Assembly (NCBI GenBank): GCA_948470475.1
Contig: OX419338.1
Coordinates: forward strand, 2,189,944 to 2,253,943
Origin: Galaxea fascicularis
Lineage: Eukaryota; Cnidaria; Anthozoa; Scleractinia; Euphylliidae
DNA: 64,000 nucleotides
Direction of reading: 5' to 3'
Shown: positions 21,901-31,476 of the stretch, one piece after another
Layout: the number at the start of each line of letters is the position of its first letter
Numbering within the stretch: the stretch's first letter is position 1
The notes under the pieces: generated by a model
The model's input: only the letters and a program-made list of their open reading frames with translations
Databases searched by the model: none
Told to the model about the DNA's origin: nothing
Position numbers and translations under genes: made by a program

Positions 21901-24030
21901 ACGCTACTCCTATTCAGTTAGGACGACTGTGAAATAACTCATGCTTTTGGTCAAGAAAAACCGCTGGCTTAAGCATTTTACCTCAAAAGTACCTTTATTT
22001 CCTTGGCAACATTTGAATTAAAATCTTCCATTTGTTTCAGAATAATGCATAAATATTGACATGTGAAGGATGGTTCTATATTGTGTATCTTTTTTAGACT
22101 GCCAAAAACAAATGGATGTGGTCTTCGTTGTTGATTCCTCAAGCAGTGTCCGGCGTGATAATTTCGAGAAAGTGAAAGACTTTCTGATCAAACTTGTGGA
22201 CAAAATGCACGTTTCTCATAGCATGACACATGCTGGTATCATTCACTACAATCACAGAGCCATCGTGGACTGGGATCTCAACTCAGACCTCGCGCAGAAC
22301 AATGCAAAGCTGAAGGAAGGCATCAAGGTTATAAGATACAAGCCGGGAGGGACTAGGACCGACAGAGCAATGGAAAGTGCTTTGGAAATGTTTAAGCCAG
22401 GGAAAGGTGGGCGATTCTACGTCGCACATGTCCTGATCGTAATTACGGATGGAAAGACTAACCCAAGCTCAAAATCGTACAACGATGTTTTGAAGGGTTT
22501 TAAGGTAAGATATCCTAGGACCTTACGGAAAATATATTGCTACAGCATAATCATCATCGCCACCTATCGTTGACGTCTATAATTATCTTTTTTTAAGCCA
22601 TGCATTTCTTTTATAAGAACGATACAGTGGCTTTGCGCCTGTGCTAAAGGTCTTTGTTGTATTCAAGTGTTACTTTTCAATTGAAATACAGTCGAACCTC
22701 TACTAACGGCCGCCTCTCTACAACGGCAACGGCCACTAAAGTGCATCCCAACTGCCAAAGTAACCTCTCTACAACGGCCAGTTAATCAATGACGGTGTAT
22801 ACAAAACCCCATGTTTTATTGTAAAAGGTCACAAAACTCATCCGTCATTAGTCTGTACGATGGCGGAAATAAAAGAAAATGAAATACCTGAATAATACTA
22901 AAAGCGAACGTTGTACAAACTGATGCCCTCAGAGCAACTTGTTTTGTTTTGTCAATATCTTTCTTCTGAACATTAATGTTTGGTTTCTGTTTTATTGATA
23001 TGTATTTTGATCGTGTTATGTATTTATATGCTACAATAAGCATCTATTTCAAATAGAAATGTACCACCCTTCAAACGGCCACTCTCCTTTGCCCCTAAGG
23101 TGGCCCTTGCGGAGAGGTTCGACTGTATGCAGACACTTCATGAACTGTACACTTGACTCGTTACGAAGACCCCCGAGCGAATCCTTTACCTTGAGCTCGG
23201 AAGCCATGTTTGTTTGGGTTAATTATTTTTTTGTAATCTTTCGTGGAACTTAGTTATTAAAGCGGCATAACTTCAATATGCTTAATACAGTAAAAGATTT
23301 TAATTCTAGTCAATCAGAATATCCTTGTGCTCCGTGCATAAAGAGGTATAAACCTGTTTTTAGACAGCTGAGCATATATCTTTTGTTTCATGTTCATTTA
23401 GCCTTCATGGCAGGCGTAAAAGGGGAGGGGTGGGGAGCGAGAAAACGAGAGGTAAATGGCGGGGGCCTGGGGAGGAGAAAGGGAAAGGAACGCCACCTCG
23501 TTGCTTGAATTCCCACCCACCAATATTTGGGTAATTCAATAAGGCTAACGTCAATACAGGTACACGCTTTTCCGGCTGAATTCACGCCGTGAAGGTCTAA
23601 GATTTTAAAAACCATTGGTGAAGGGCTGGTTCGTTCACTTCCCTGCTAGGAGAGGTCTCTCACGGCGAGAAATAATCGAGAGGAGAGAGACCTCTGCCGG
23701 ACCCCGAGGAGTTTTATCTAACCGCCGACCACACTTCTGGTGTTAACCAAACCATCCCATTAGCTAAAAATGGGCTAACTTAATTAATTAATTTAATTTA
23801 CATATTTTTCAAAGGACGCCAACTTGAATGTAAAGATTGTTGCAGTTGGCGTAGGTTCCTCGGTGGACGAAAACGAGTTGACACAGATTGCCGAGGGGAA
23901 GAAAGAAATGGTCGTTCATGTGGAGAACTTTGACGCACTTATCTCCAGGATTAACGAAATTCTTCAAAAGTCTTGCCAACAAAGGAAAAGGAGGCCGGCT
24001 CAGCCAACCAGCATATTTGCAATACATTGA
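15907..24030 (+). CDS. Secreted cysteine-rich/TSP1/VWA protein, six exons
   Basis: Exons 15907-15961, 18573-18747, 19070-19299, 20824-21027, 22098-22504 and 23815-24030 all have AG/GT borders and compatible phases, giving 428 residues. Order: signal peptide (MKVLLLSFVLILQTWVIQ); a cysteine-rich module from about residue 24 (IGCFKDNQKPSRPLPE, FGLQFYGECWSG, ECVGQ, NYIYKL), vaguely WSC-like; one TSP1 repeat (WTTWTECSKSCGGGSKSRERTC) at about 165-220; a VWA domain at about 223-410. The VWA keeps a full MIDAS: DSSSS, the Thr in GGTRTD, and Asp in ITDGKTN. The short basic tail has no membrane segment, so secretion is expected. Domain content resembles cnidarian extracellular-matrix or coral skeletal-matrix adhesion proteins (coadhesin-like); that role is inference. 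An in-frame ATG at 15871 exists, but the signal peptide favours 15907. Confidence 0.88.
18790..19010 (+). repeat. CATC/ATTC/AATC simple repeats in intron 2
   Basis: Degenerate four-base repeats (CATC, ATTC, then AATC about ten times near 18950-18990) fill most of the intron just before exon 3. They create a meaningless Ser/Ile/His-rich open frame. Confidence 0.9.
19518..19683. mobile_element. Small Tigger/pogo-like MITE
   Basis: The left end CAGTGGAACCCTGTTAATAC and the right end, read on the other strand as CATTGGAACTCCATCATACG, match in the CAGTNGAACNCC style of pogo/Tigger termini. The body is 166 bp with no coding capacity. It lies in intron 3 of the TSP1/VWA gene. Confidence 0.6.
21058..21577 (+). 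mobile_element. LINE 3' fragment (CR1/L2-like tail)
   Basis: Broken frames read LNWLPVNDRLYL, then QRSFTYLGAKIWNNV and SVKVFRKRLVNLLF, the typical C-terminal end of CR1/L2-type reverse transcriptase proteins. A non-coding tail follows and ends in GCAATAAAGTATGTATGTATG repeats. It is 5'-truncated, as dead LINE copies usually are, and lies in intron 4 of the TSP1/VWA gene in sense orientation. Confidence 0.75.
21671..21870. mobile_element. 200-bp palindromic MITE
   Basis: Two arms of about 94 bp are complementary with no mismatch that I can see, from ACAAAGATTTTGGTATTATC at the left to its complement at the right, round a 12-base centre (TCAGAGCGAATC). The inner arm contains AGCTGACGTTTCGAGCGCTA. 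A single-armed fragment of the same family lies at 27933-27990. The arm match suggests recent insertion or gene conversion between arms. It lies in intron 4 of the TSP1/VWA gene. Confidence 0.9.
22689..23125. mobile_element. Tigger/pogo-like non-autonomous element
   Basis: The element starts CAGTCGAACCTCTACTAACG and ends in GCGGAGAGGTTCGACTG, and it is flanked by TA on both sides (22687-22688 and 23126-23127), as expected for pogo/Tigger elements of the Tc1/mariner superfamily. Repeats of CTCTCTACAACGGC lie just inside the left end. The 437-bp body encodes no transposase. It lies in intron 5 of the TSP1/VWA gene. Confidence 0.85.
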
Positions 24031-24143
24031 TATTGAGGTAAATCGTTTAATTTCCGCTGTGTCTGTTGATATACTGAAGTCTCTATCGACATTTGATTTT
24101 ACTGTGGAAGTAGCAAGTCATAGATTAAGTTGATGAAAATTGC

Positions 24144-24149
24144 AATAAA
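24144..24149 (+). promoter_or_regulatory. Polyadenylation signal AATAAA
   Basis: AATAAA occurs 114 bp after the stop codon of the TSP1/VWA gene, in the right orientation to end its mRNA. Confidence 0.55.
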
Positions 24150-24426
24150 ATGGGGCAGTCAATCAGTGAAAGGTTCCGGCAATTCTACTTTTTTTAAATT
24201 TGGATTCTTAGAAGGAGAACGCACACTTATCTGGTGTCCCTGTGCACGACAATACCAGAAAGTTAAAACATTCCTTTAAGGACACCAAAATAGCCCCCGC
24301 CTTAATTTTCAGGGGCGAATGGTCGGAAGGAGTCGAGAATTTATAAGGGGAAGTAGGAACGATCGGATAGGCGAAAACTGGAAATAAAACCTACGGAAAA
24401 CATTTGTTTTTTGCTCGAAATTTGGC

Positions 24427-24645
24427 TCGGTGACCTACCTTGATTTTTTGCATGCAGGTACTATTCACGATGGCACTTCAAATGTAACAGTTTCGAGGAA
24501 AATTATCTAGTAGAATTTTCTGTAAGTCATAAAACACGTTTTTTTAATGTATTTAATTCTACCAGATAATATTTTTTCACATTGCCTTAAAAGTTAAAGA
24601 ATTTAGGGAGCTTTCCAACAAAGAAATAAAAACGGTAGGTCACCA
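24427..24645. mobile_element. Probable MITE with GGTGACCTACC ends
   Basis: TCGGTGACCTACC at 24427 is mirrored by GGTAGGTCACCAA ending near 24645, about 219 bp apart. The inner part also shows weaker inverted similarity (AATTATCTAGTAGAATT against AATTCTACCAGATAAT). No target duplication was identified. Confidence 0.55.
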
Positions 24646-24839
24646 AAATAGTTTTTCAGATTATTTACAAAAACTGGCATTTATAGGACCTTTCTGTGGA
24701 CCTGGGGTGTTGCCATAGTAACTGATATGACGTCACAAGCACCCTTAAATATAGCTCAACAATAGAGTTCCAAGGAGACATATAGTTTGCCTAGACTATT
24801 AAATATCTTTCTTTGCAATCTTTCATCGTTTCGCAACCC

Positions 24840-25130
24840 TTTCGAGCCTCCTTAATGTGTTCGATTTGAAAGGTGTCTAAATGATTTAATGTGTTCAATT
24901 TGAAAGGTATCTCATCGATTTAATGGAAGGTAGAAATCGACTTAATGTGTTCGATTTAAAGGCGTCTAATCCATTTAAAGGAAGGTAGATATCGACTTAA
25001 TGTGATCGCTTTGATGTGCTCGATTTGAAAAGTATCTAATCGATTGATGAAGGGTATCTAATCGTTTAATGTGATCGATTTAATGTGCTCTAGTTTGAAG
25101 GTATCTAAACGATTTAGAAAGTATATGTGA
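24840..25130 (+). repeat. Minisatellite, degenerate units of ~38 bp
   Basis: Units built from TTAATGTGTTCGATTTGAAA plus GGTATCTAATCGAT repeat about seven times with substitutions and length changes. It is non-coding and AT-rich. Confidence 0.8.
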
Positions 25131-26350
25131 TCAGGTTAACTCGTTCGTAACGAGAACCTGCTCAATTTGTAATGTTGAATTTAGGATGGAAGGCCGGGTT
25201 TAAAAAAGAGTGCATGACGTTCGAGGTTTTCTCTTCCATCCTTCATGGACATGGAAGCGACTTATTGTGATAACTGGTAAAAAAGTAGACATAATATTTC
25301 CATTGTCAAATGCAAAAACCACGAACAGAACTCGCAATTTTTCATCAACCTTCTGTCATCAGCGGATAGCGAGCTTGTACGAGTGGAACCTTCTATAAAA
25401 TAAATTATTTCGTGCGTAAGGAGAAGAGTAAGAAGTACTGGCCTTTTTCACATGAGGAATGCGTTTGTAAAACCATTATTAACTTGGCAGTGCGGTTACT
25501 TTTGAGACCGTCATCTTGAGAAAAGAAATTGGGAAAATTGGGAACGAGGGTGGATTGATAATTTATGTCATGACATCATTCCGCAGGCATCATATTCCGC
25601 GTAAAATATGCCATTCCGCAAACTCATTCGGCCTTTTACCCTCACCATATTTTAAGCTCTTGAGTGAAAATAATTTTGGGTGACCGCTAGTCGCTTTTTA
25701 TGCTTTACCCTTTTTCCATAACAAAGCTTTCAAAAGTCATCATTATTGTACGTGGTAACTGTTAAAAGGTACCTTTTTTGGTACCAGAGACACGAAAAAG
25801 GTACGTTTTTTGCCTTAATGCCTTTGTGGTGGACTGCGGTGCTTGGATTACTGAAGATATTGCGTAGGCTTAATTGCTTTCTTCTTGGGGCGCTAAAAAC
25901 ACATACAAAAGCACACGCCGTTCGCGTATTGATTCGTATTCATATTCGTTCATTCCTCTTATGTCTCTGAAAAGCCTGTTGTTACTTTTGGAAAGCTTTG
26001 CCTGAGAATTTCACAGACATGTTTATACGTTTTGCTGTCTTTTGTGAGATTCCTTATTAAAGTCATATTTGCTTAATTTCCATATATTGCACCACGTTTT
26101 GTTTCTTGAATAGTTGGCGGGTCATTCCTTTCAAGAAGAAAGGGCTCAAAAGCTTAAAATGCCCGCGTTTTTTTGAAAAATAGAGGTACCTTTTTTAACT
26201 TTTCACGAAATGGACTGACATAAACAAAAAAGGTAACAATTTTACATTTTGTTCTGTTAAAAATGAATGCAGATTTTTCTGTTGTTAGAATTACCGGAAC
26301 TTTTCACTGTTTGCAGTCCCCTGTTGTATTTAGTTAGTGACCCAAAGCAA
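25131..26350. other. Intergenic, no supported gene
   Basis: I see no exon or RNA gene. GGTACCTTTTTT occurs at about 25769 and again near 26186, and GAAAAAGGTACGTTTTTTG lies nearby, so short inverted copies are present, but I cannot define an element. The open frames here have no recognisable features. Confidence 0.5.
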
Positions 26351-26353
26351 ACC

Positions 26354-26446
26354 CCATCATCATGATCACCATTATCTTCATCATCATCTTCATCATCATC
26401 ATCATCACGTTGTCGTCGTCATCATCATCAACATCATTATCATTAG
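26354..26446 (+). repeat. ATC trinucleotide repeat
   Basis: Interrupted ATC/CTT/GTC triplets, mostly ATC, run for about 90 bp; this is a simple microsatellite. Confidence 0.9.
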
Positions 26447-26689
26447 AAAGCCAATTTGAGGTCAAAGTAAACTTTAACAACTTTTGTAGTGAAGGACGTA
26501 GTTAATTTTTATTCCTTTTGTCTTACAGACAACAGCACAGTAGAGGGAAACCGAAGGTTAAAAGAAAAAAAGTAGACTTTAGATGCATATAAATCTTGTC
26601 AAACTTCACGTGAAAAACCAACAAAGTGCTCAAGCATTAAAGAAAGTCACAAAACAGCTGTATTTTGCTCATTCATACCATGAAGCTTT

Positions 26690-26730
26690 TTTTTTTGGGA
26701 AGGGGGGGGGGAAAGAAGGGGGGGGGAGTG
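26690..26730 (+). repeat. T and G homopolymer tracts
   Basis: A run of T's is followed by two G runs of about ten bases each, separated by AAAGAA. The G runs could form quadruplex structures; nothing else is evident. Confidence 0.8.
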
Positions 26731-27111
26731 CGGAGGTGTCGTCCCGCCTGCCATCTTCCAGCTGGAAATTTTAGAGGTTGATGATTTGATCCATTTATAC
26801 CATGGAGCTTGTGGACGGGGGATGCCATCCAGTTTGTCAATATAAATAGGTTGGTTGGATTAAAACCTGACTTCATGGATTGAAATCCGACTCGACGCGC
26901 GGTAGCCCCTTGCGTGATTCCACGCGCGAGAGAACCTCATGGAAAGAAAAAGATCTCAAATGTCTCGCTTGTCTCCTTTTGTCCTAAATGGCCCTGTTTT
27001 GTCCCTTTTGTCCCTGAAATGTCCTTGTCGTCCTGTGTTGTGTCCTTCTTGTCCTTCGAATACAAATTTGTTGAAACAGTTTTATTTTTGCTGAGATTCC
27101 GAACTGTTAAC

Positions 27112-27414
27112 ATGGTTAAACGCGTGTGCCGTGATTGCCCAATTCCGAATTGTGGAGCAAAATATCTCGTTAAATTGTCTAATCATCTCGCAGGTGTACA
27201 TGAATCAGATTATATTAATCGAAGAAAGTGGTTACAAGAAGCGAAATTACAACCTAAGGTTAGAGTGATGATCTCCTCAGCAAAGATGAGCCAGAGATTA
27301 AGACGTCTCAAGAAACGTGTTGTTCGAAAACACTCATTAGTCGCGTGTTGGACCTGTACACTATACTTCAGCAAAAAAAAAAAAGAAAAGTATTTGGGGT
27401 TTTGGTGCACTTAA
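27112..27414 (+). CDS. Small zinc-finger-like ORF (repeat-derived?)
   Basis: An ATG at 27112 opens 100 codons. The start carries MVKRVCRDCPIPNCGAKYL and then LSNHLAGVHE, giving a Cys-Cys/His-His-like arrangement that resembles a degenerate C2H2 or BED-type finger. A basic stretch follows, and the C-terminus runs into an A-rich region where the frame loses character. I associate short Cys/His ORFs of this sort with multicopy cnidarian sequences, so it is probably a mobile-element remnant. Just upstream, TGTCC/TTGTCC repeats occupy about 26965-27055. Expression and function are unknown. Confidence 0.35.
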   Translation: MVKRVCRDCPIPNCGAKYLVKLSNHLAGVHESDYINRRKWLQEAKLQPKVRVMISSAKMSQRLRRLKKRVVRKHSLVACWTCTLYFSKKKKEKYLGFWCT

Positions 27415-28469
27415 AGGACGACCGCTAAAACGTGCGAGTAATTCAGGAGCTAGGTTTAGGAGAGCAATTGGCGTTAGACGCAAATACGATCCCAAAATTC
27501 ACCGTTAAGAGCATGCACTGCCATTTAGAGCTACGGTTGTCATTTACATTTTACAGCGTTACGTCATATTAAACTGAAGGACTTGTGTGATTGCCTTATG
27601 TCGTTTTCCGCTTTAGTCTGTGAATAACGGGAGCTACTAGTCTTGATCCAGTCATTGTTTTCGCGTCGAGGTAAAGTTGTCAAGAAAAACACAGGTTTAG
27701 TATGTCCTGCATTTGTTAACCCTGTTTAACATGATATAAATTGGACAAAACAATAGTACTTTGCCGCATTACTTCACAATTTCTGTTACATTTTCATCCA
27801 ACATCCCTTTCACAGCTGCAGTATATTTCGTTGGCAGTTTCTTCTTTTCACTATTGTTTTTGTAATTCCCGTTTTGACCGTTCATTCAGTCATTTCTAAC
27901 ACTCCTATCCTCATCTCTCTTTTTCATGACCAGCGTACAGGGATTCTAAAAGCTGACGTTTCGAGCGATAGCCCGTCGCCAGAGCGAATCCTACATTTTC
28001 TGCCGAGCCACGCATGAATGCGCTCCAAGCAGTTAACCCTAGTTTACAAGTAAAATGTCCATTTCACTAAATCTAGATATATATTTATTATTGATGAATA
28101 GTACATACAAATAACAATTCTCCAGTTTATTGGCAAATGACAATAAATCATGTGGGTGATTCCGATTGGTTGTCCTGCGGTGGGGACGTAAGGACGATCA
28201 CGTGACAAGCAAAAAGTTGGCAGGTATAGGAACATGGTACTATATGATCCAAGTCAGCTTGTTCTGTAACTGTTCTATAACGCAGGTACTTTTTATTCTT
28301 TTTTAGGAATAAAATACATCTTCGAACAGGGTTTTTTTCCAAAAGAATGCAATCTCTGAAAACAGAATACTCTAGTTGGAGGTGACTCGAGTCCAAGACA
28401 AATAGTTTGGACAGATGTAAACTCCACTCCCCCCCCCCCCACCACCAAAAAAAAAAAAACCCCCCGCAG
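27415..28469. other. Intergenic with palindrome fragment
   Basis: No gene is seen. The stretch 27933-27990 matches one inner arm of the 200-bp palindrome at 21671-21870 (GTACAGGGATTCTAAAAGCT and the GACGTTTCGAGCG core), with several substitutions and no second arm. C and A homopolymer runs lie at about 28428-28465. Confidence 0.6.
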
Positions 28470-28844
28470 AATAGGCCATTTCCGAGTTCATGTCTGCCTC
28501 CTCTTCAAAGCGAGTCTAAGTGCGAAGTTTTTGTTATGAAAATTAGTTTTCATTCATAAGTAAAGTAGAACTAGTAGACTTTTTTATCTTGTCGATTTTG
28601 TTTTCCCAATGTAGACCATGTGACCTTCCCAAGGGAATTTGCTTTTTGTCTTTTCATAAATTATGCGTACATATGCACGTGAATATGGCGAAATTTCAAA
28701 GAAACAGATCTCTGGGGTAACATCACGTGGTCTACAATGGGAAAACAAAATCTACAAGCTAAAAAGGTCTATTACCATCACAAAAACTTCGCACTTAGAC
28801 TCGCTTTGAAGAGGAGGCAGATATGAACTCGGAAATGGCCTATT
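28470..28844. mobile_element. AATAGGCCAT-family MITE, copy 2, split by a nested MITE
   Basis: Both arms match the 1873-2037 element: AATAGGCCATTTCCGAGTTC at the left and its complement at the right, with CTTCGCACTTAGACTC inside. The centre, only a few bases in copy 1, is here opened by the separate inverted-repeat element at 28575-28771, which shows the order of insertion. Confidence 0.85.
28575..28771. mobile_element. Nested 197-bp MITE, TAGACYTTTTTA ends
   Basis: TAGACTTTTTTATCTTGT at the left and its near-complement ending AAAAAGGTCTA at the right give inverted repeats of about 44 bp that continue through GATTTTGTTTTCCCA and TGTAGACCA. It lies in the centre of the older palindromic MITE. 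Comparison with the uninterrupted copy suggests a TA-containing target, but the exact duplication is ambiguous. Confidence 0.8.
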
Positions 28845-29544
28845 CATTCCAAACACAATAGCTCCCAACAGAACGCAAATACCCTCTACTCCGCGTATTC
28901 CTATCCCCAAATAGTACCCACATCGTTTCAGTTCCAAAGTACCACTCGCTGCGAAACGACTGAAGTTTTAAGGTCAAAACAATCAGATTATACGATATAT
29001 CAACTGGTTTAATTTTAAATCAGATACAGCGGCATACAAATCAAAACTTAAAAAATAGTTTCATGGTGTACAGCTCAGTAATGATATTCGTATTATTGAA
29101 AGAAAATTAATAGTTTTTACGTAAGTTACTTCGAAGAATAATTGCCAACGAGTCACCCTCGCGAGGACGCGAGGGTGACGAGGCGGCAGCATCATAGAGC
29201 CGTGTGTGCGAGTTGATTTTGGTACAGGGAGACGAAATCTCGAATGAAAAAAAGTTAGGGTAAGGTAATGTAAGAGTGACGTCATCGGTGATTGTTGTCG
29301 AGTTAGCCAATGGCATCGCGGTATTTTTTATCTAAACCAATCACATCACGAGGATCATGATCGGTGACAAGATGACCACGTTAACCTCATTGACCTCATG
29401 GTCGCTTGTGCGGACTTAGGCGAGGATTATGCAGGAAAAGGTGAGTGGAAATATTGATATTATTCACTCGTGAGCGTTGTCTTCTTGCGTGTACTTTAGT
29501 TTAGTGTTTTTGGGAGCCAGAGTATCACAAATCTAACACCTAGC
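28845..29544. other. Intergenic, no supported gene
   Basis: It contains a short hairpin at about 29155-29180 (CACCCTCGCGAGGACGCGAGGGTG) and a perfect CRE-like TGACGTCA at 29277-29284. A short open start followed by GTGAGT near 29430-29445 could be a first exon, but nothing downstream confirms it. Confidence 0.45.
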
Positions 29545-29890
29545 AGGCTGAAAAATCGCCCAGCGAGGCTAAAATCGCCCAGCGAGGCAGTTATCGAAAT
29601 TAAAAAACGGCTAGCTTGCCAAAACAGTCAATTGCCTTGACAAGATCGGCCAGCGTGCCATTTAAGAACCAAAAAACAAAACCACTTGAACATAATCACT
29701 ATAAACTCAATCAGAAGGCGTATAAAGCCTCTTCTTTTATCGAGCTAGTGTGCTCAAAATTACAAATTTGACAGTCACGGCGAGCGTGCCAAAACAGCAA
29801 TCTTGCCAAAACAACAGTCAGTTGTTTGCAAAATCGGCCAGCGTGCTATAACTAAGGGAAAAAAAACACTTGAATATATTCAAATATACT
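29545..29890 (+). repeat. Tandem repeat with TATA motif, interrupted by transposon
   Basis: GCCAGCGTGCC/GCCCAGCGAGGC motifs repeat at least six times. Two larger units of roughly 170-190 bp can be aligned: one from about 29608 and one from about 29778. The first carries ACTTGAACATAATCA and then GCGTATAAAGCCTC (TATAAAG at 29721-29727). The second stops at 29891, where the Tc1-like element begins, and resumes at 33219 with AACATAATCAGAGG and AATATAAAGCCTC. The array may be a duplicated promoter or the 5' region of the Helitron. Confidence 0.7.
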
Positions 29891-29891
29891 A

Positions 29892-30017
29892 CCGAAACAG
29901 GTAGACCGCGAATTCAAAGACAGGCGTGGCGGTTGACTTCGGCGCCAAACGTCTACGATTTTGGTCACGTGGCTTAGTTTGTCAGACAAAAATGGTGAAC
30001 GCATGTGGTCACATTCC
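29892..30017 (+). repeat. Left 126-bp TIR of DD37E transposon
   Basis: It reads CCGAAACAGGTAGACCGCGA at the outer end and has GGTCACGTGGCTTAGTTTG in its inner half. The partner is 33091-33216. Confidence 0.9.
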
Positions 30018-30033
30018 TGTGCGTTAGTTAACG

Positions 30034-31101
30034 ATGGCGTATTCTGTTAGTAGGAAAGGGCGCAGTCTCATTCGCGGGAAAGCAATCGATGAAAGCTTAA
30101 GAGGAAGTATTATAGACTCGATTATCGTAGAAGGTGGAGACCCGACATCAGGATTTTTTCCGGGAAGGTATTCCGATGTTGCCGATAGGTTTAGAGTTTC
30201 GAATCAGTTTGTTTCTAAGTTATGGCAAAATTTCTGCACCACCGGTGAACATTTACCATCTAAGAAGAAATCAGGCAATCCTTCGCACCTTAAGCCTGAG
30301 GACATACAGTTGATGGAATTTCTGAAAAAGGAGAAGCCTTCCCTTCCGTATAAATCGATTAAAGAAGTGCTTGAAAACTATAGCACATTAGACGGAGGAA
30401 CGTCTTTATCAGCGATTGGAAATGCTACCAGGAATAAGTTGCCTGAGGGACCTTTCACTAGGAAGCGGTTAACAAAGGCATCTGCGGAAAAATTTACCCC
30501 TGCGAACACTGTTTACTGTCAGCAGTTTCTAAATACTGTGAGTGCTTTGCCGCCAGAAAAACTCAAGTTCTTTGACGAGGCTGGTGTTCACACTGGGACA
30601 GGAAATCCCGTTTATGGAAATTCTCTTACAGGAGAAGCAGCGGTTGAAGTGATTTCTGGCAATAAGAAAGGCGCAAATGTAACACTTAGCCTATTGTGTG
30701 GACTAGAAGGAGTACTTTACGCAAACACTGTGGAAGGAGCTTCGGATTCTACAAATTTTCTTAATTTCTTTGCAGAAGCTGGCCGAGTCACAACTGCACT
30801 TGGAAATCCCGCTATTGAATTTGGCGATTATATCATACTGGACAACTGCCCCACACATCGATATGAGACTGGGAACATTTTGCAAAGATGGCTATTGCAG
30901 ATGGGAGCACAAATCATTTATACGCCATCTCTTTCACCAGAATTCAACATTGCAGAATACGTTTTCAATAAAATGAAAACTGTGTTAAAGAGGGAAGAAT
31001 TCGGACGACTGTTGCGGGAAAATGTTCATGTAGCAATCTACGAGGCTTTAGATCTAGTAACCACTGAAGACATGTTTGGATTTTACAACTTTATCTTGTA
31101 A
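30034..31101 (+). CDS. DD37E transposase (IS630-Tc1-mariner, DDE_3 type)
   Basis: This 355-residue protein would bind the TIRs and cut and join DNA in the nucleus. Residues 1-70 hold a paired-like helix-turn-helix (SDVADRFRVSNQFVSKLWQNF), followed by a second HTH-like region to about 150. The DDE catalytic core shows the first Asp in KLKFFDEAGVHTG (about 180), the second in YIILDNCPTH (about 272) and Glu in PEFNIAEYVF, with 37 residues between the second Asp and the Glu, hence DD37E. The length is normal for the superfamily and no stop interrupts it. AATAAA at 31165-31170 could end the transcript. The start codon lies 17 bp inside the left TIR. Confidence 0.9.
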   Translation: MAYSVSRKGRSLIRGKAIDESLRGSIIDSIIVEGGDPTSGFFPGRYSDVADRFRVSNQFVSKLWQNFCTTGEHLPSKKKSGNPSHLKPEDIQLMEFLKKEKPSLPYKSIKEVLENYSTLDGGTSLSAIGNATRNKLPEGPFTRKRLTKASAEKFTPANTVYCQQFLNTVSALPPEKLKFFDEAGVHTGTGNPVYGNSLTGEAAVEVISGNKKGANVTLSLLCGLEGVLYANTVEGASDSTNFLNFFAEAGRVTTALGNPAIEFGDYIILDNCPTHRYETGNILQRWLLQMGAQIIYTPSLSPEFNIAEYVFNKMKTVLKREEFGRLLRENVHVAIYEALDLVTTEDMFGFYNFIL

Positions 31102-31476
31102 GCTATTAGTGCTGAGTAACATTTGCGCTGTTGGTTCGTGCAATGTGAGGTAATGAAGGATACAAATAAATATATGTGATGTAGCGGATGTAGGCATTCT
31201 CGTATTTCATGCGTTCATTCTACTCGGGTGATTTGTTTGCCGACGTGACAACCGCGTGTTTGTTTACTTTCCGTCGCTTCATGCCCTGTTCAGTTGTACA
31301 AATATAACACGAAATTTTAATACCAGTATTTCTTTCAAAACAAGTTTCACTTCTTTAGCTACAGCATCCAAATTTCAACGCATTTATGTGAAAAGTTCAA
31401 GAGTTACAAAACACAACAAGGTTCAAGTCGGTAATTTACACAGACATTGTGTCTCCTATTCGCAATTGACTTGAAA

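Noticed and set aside
26354..26446. CRISPR-like spaced repeats
   Set aside because: This is a plain trinucleotide microsatellite; no repeat-spacer arrays exist in the window, as expected for animal DNA.
29277..29284. CRE-like TGACGTCA as a promoter element
   Set aside because: One eight-base match without a supported gene start nearby is not enough; similar TGACGTCA sites occur at about 24728 and 41882.
31256..31474. 72-residue ORF between the two DD37E transposon genes
   Set aside because: It lies in the short convergent spacer and has no start context or recognisable features.
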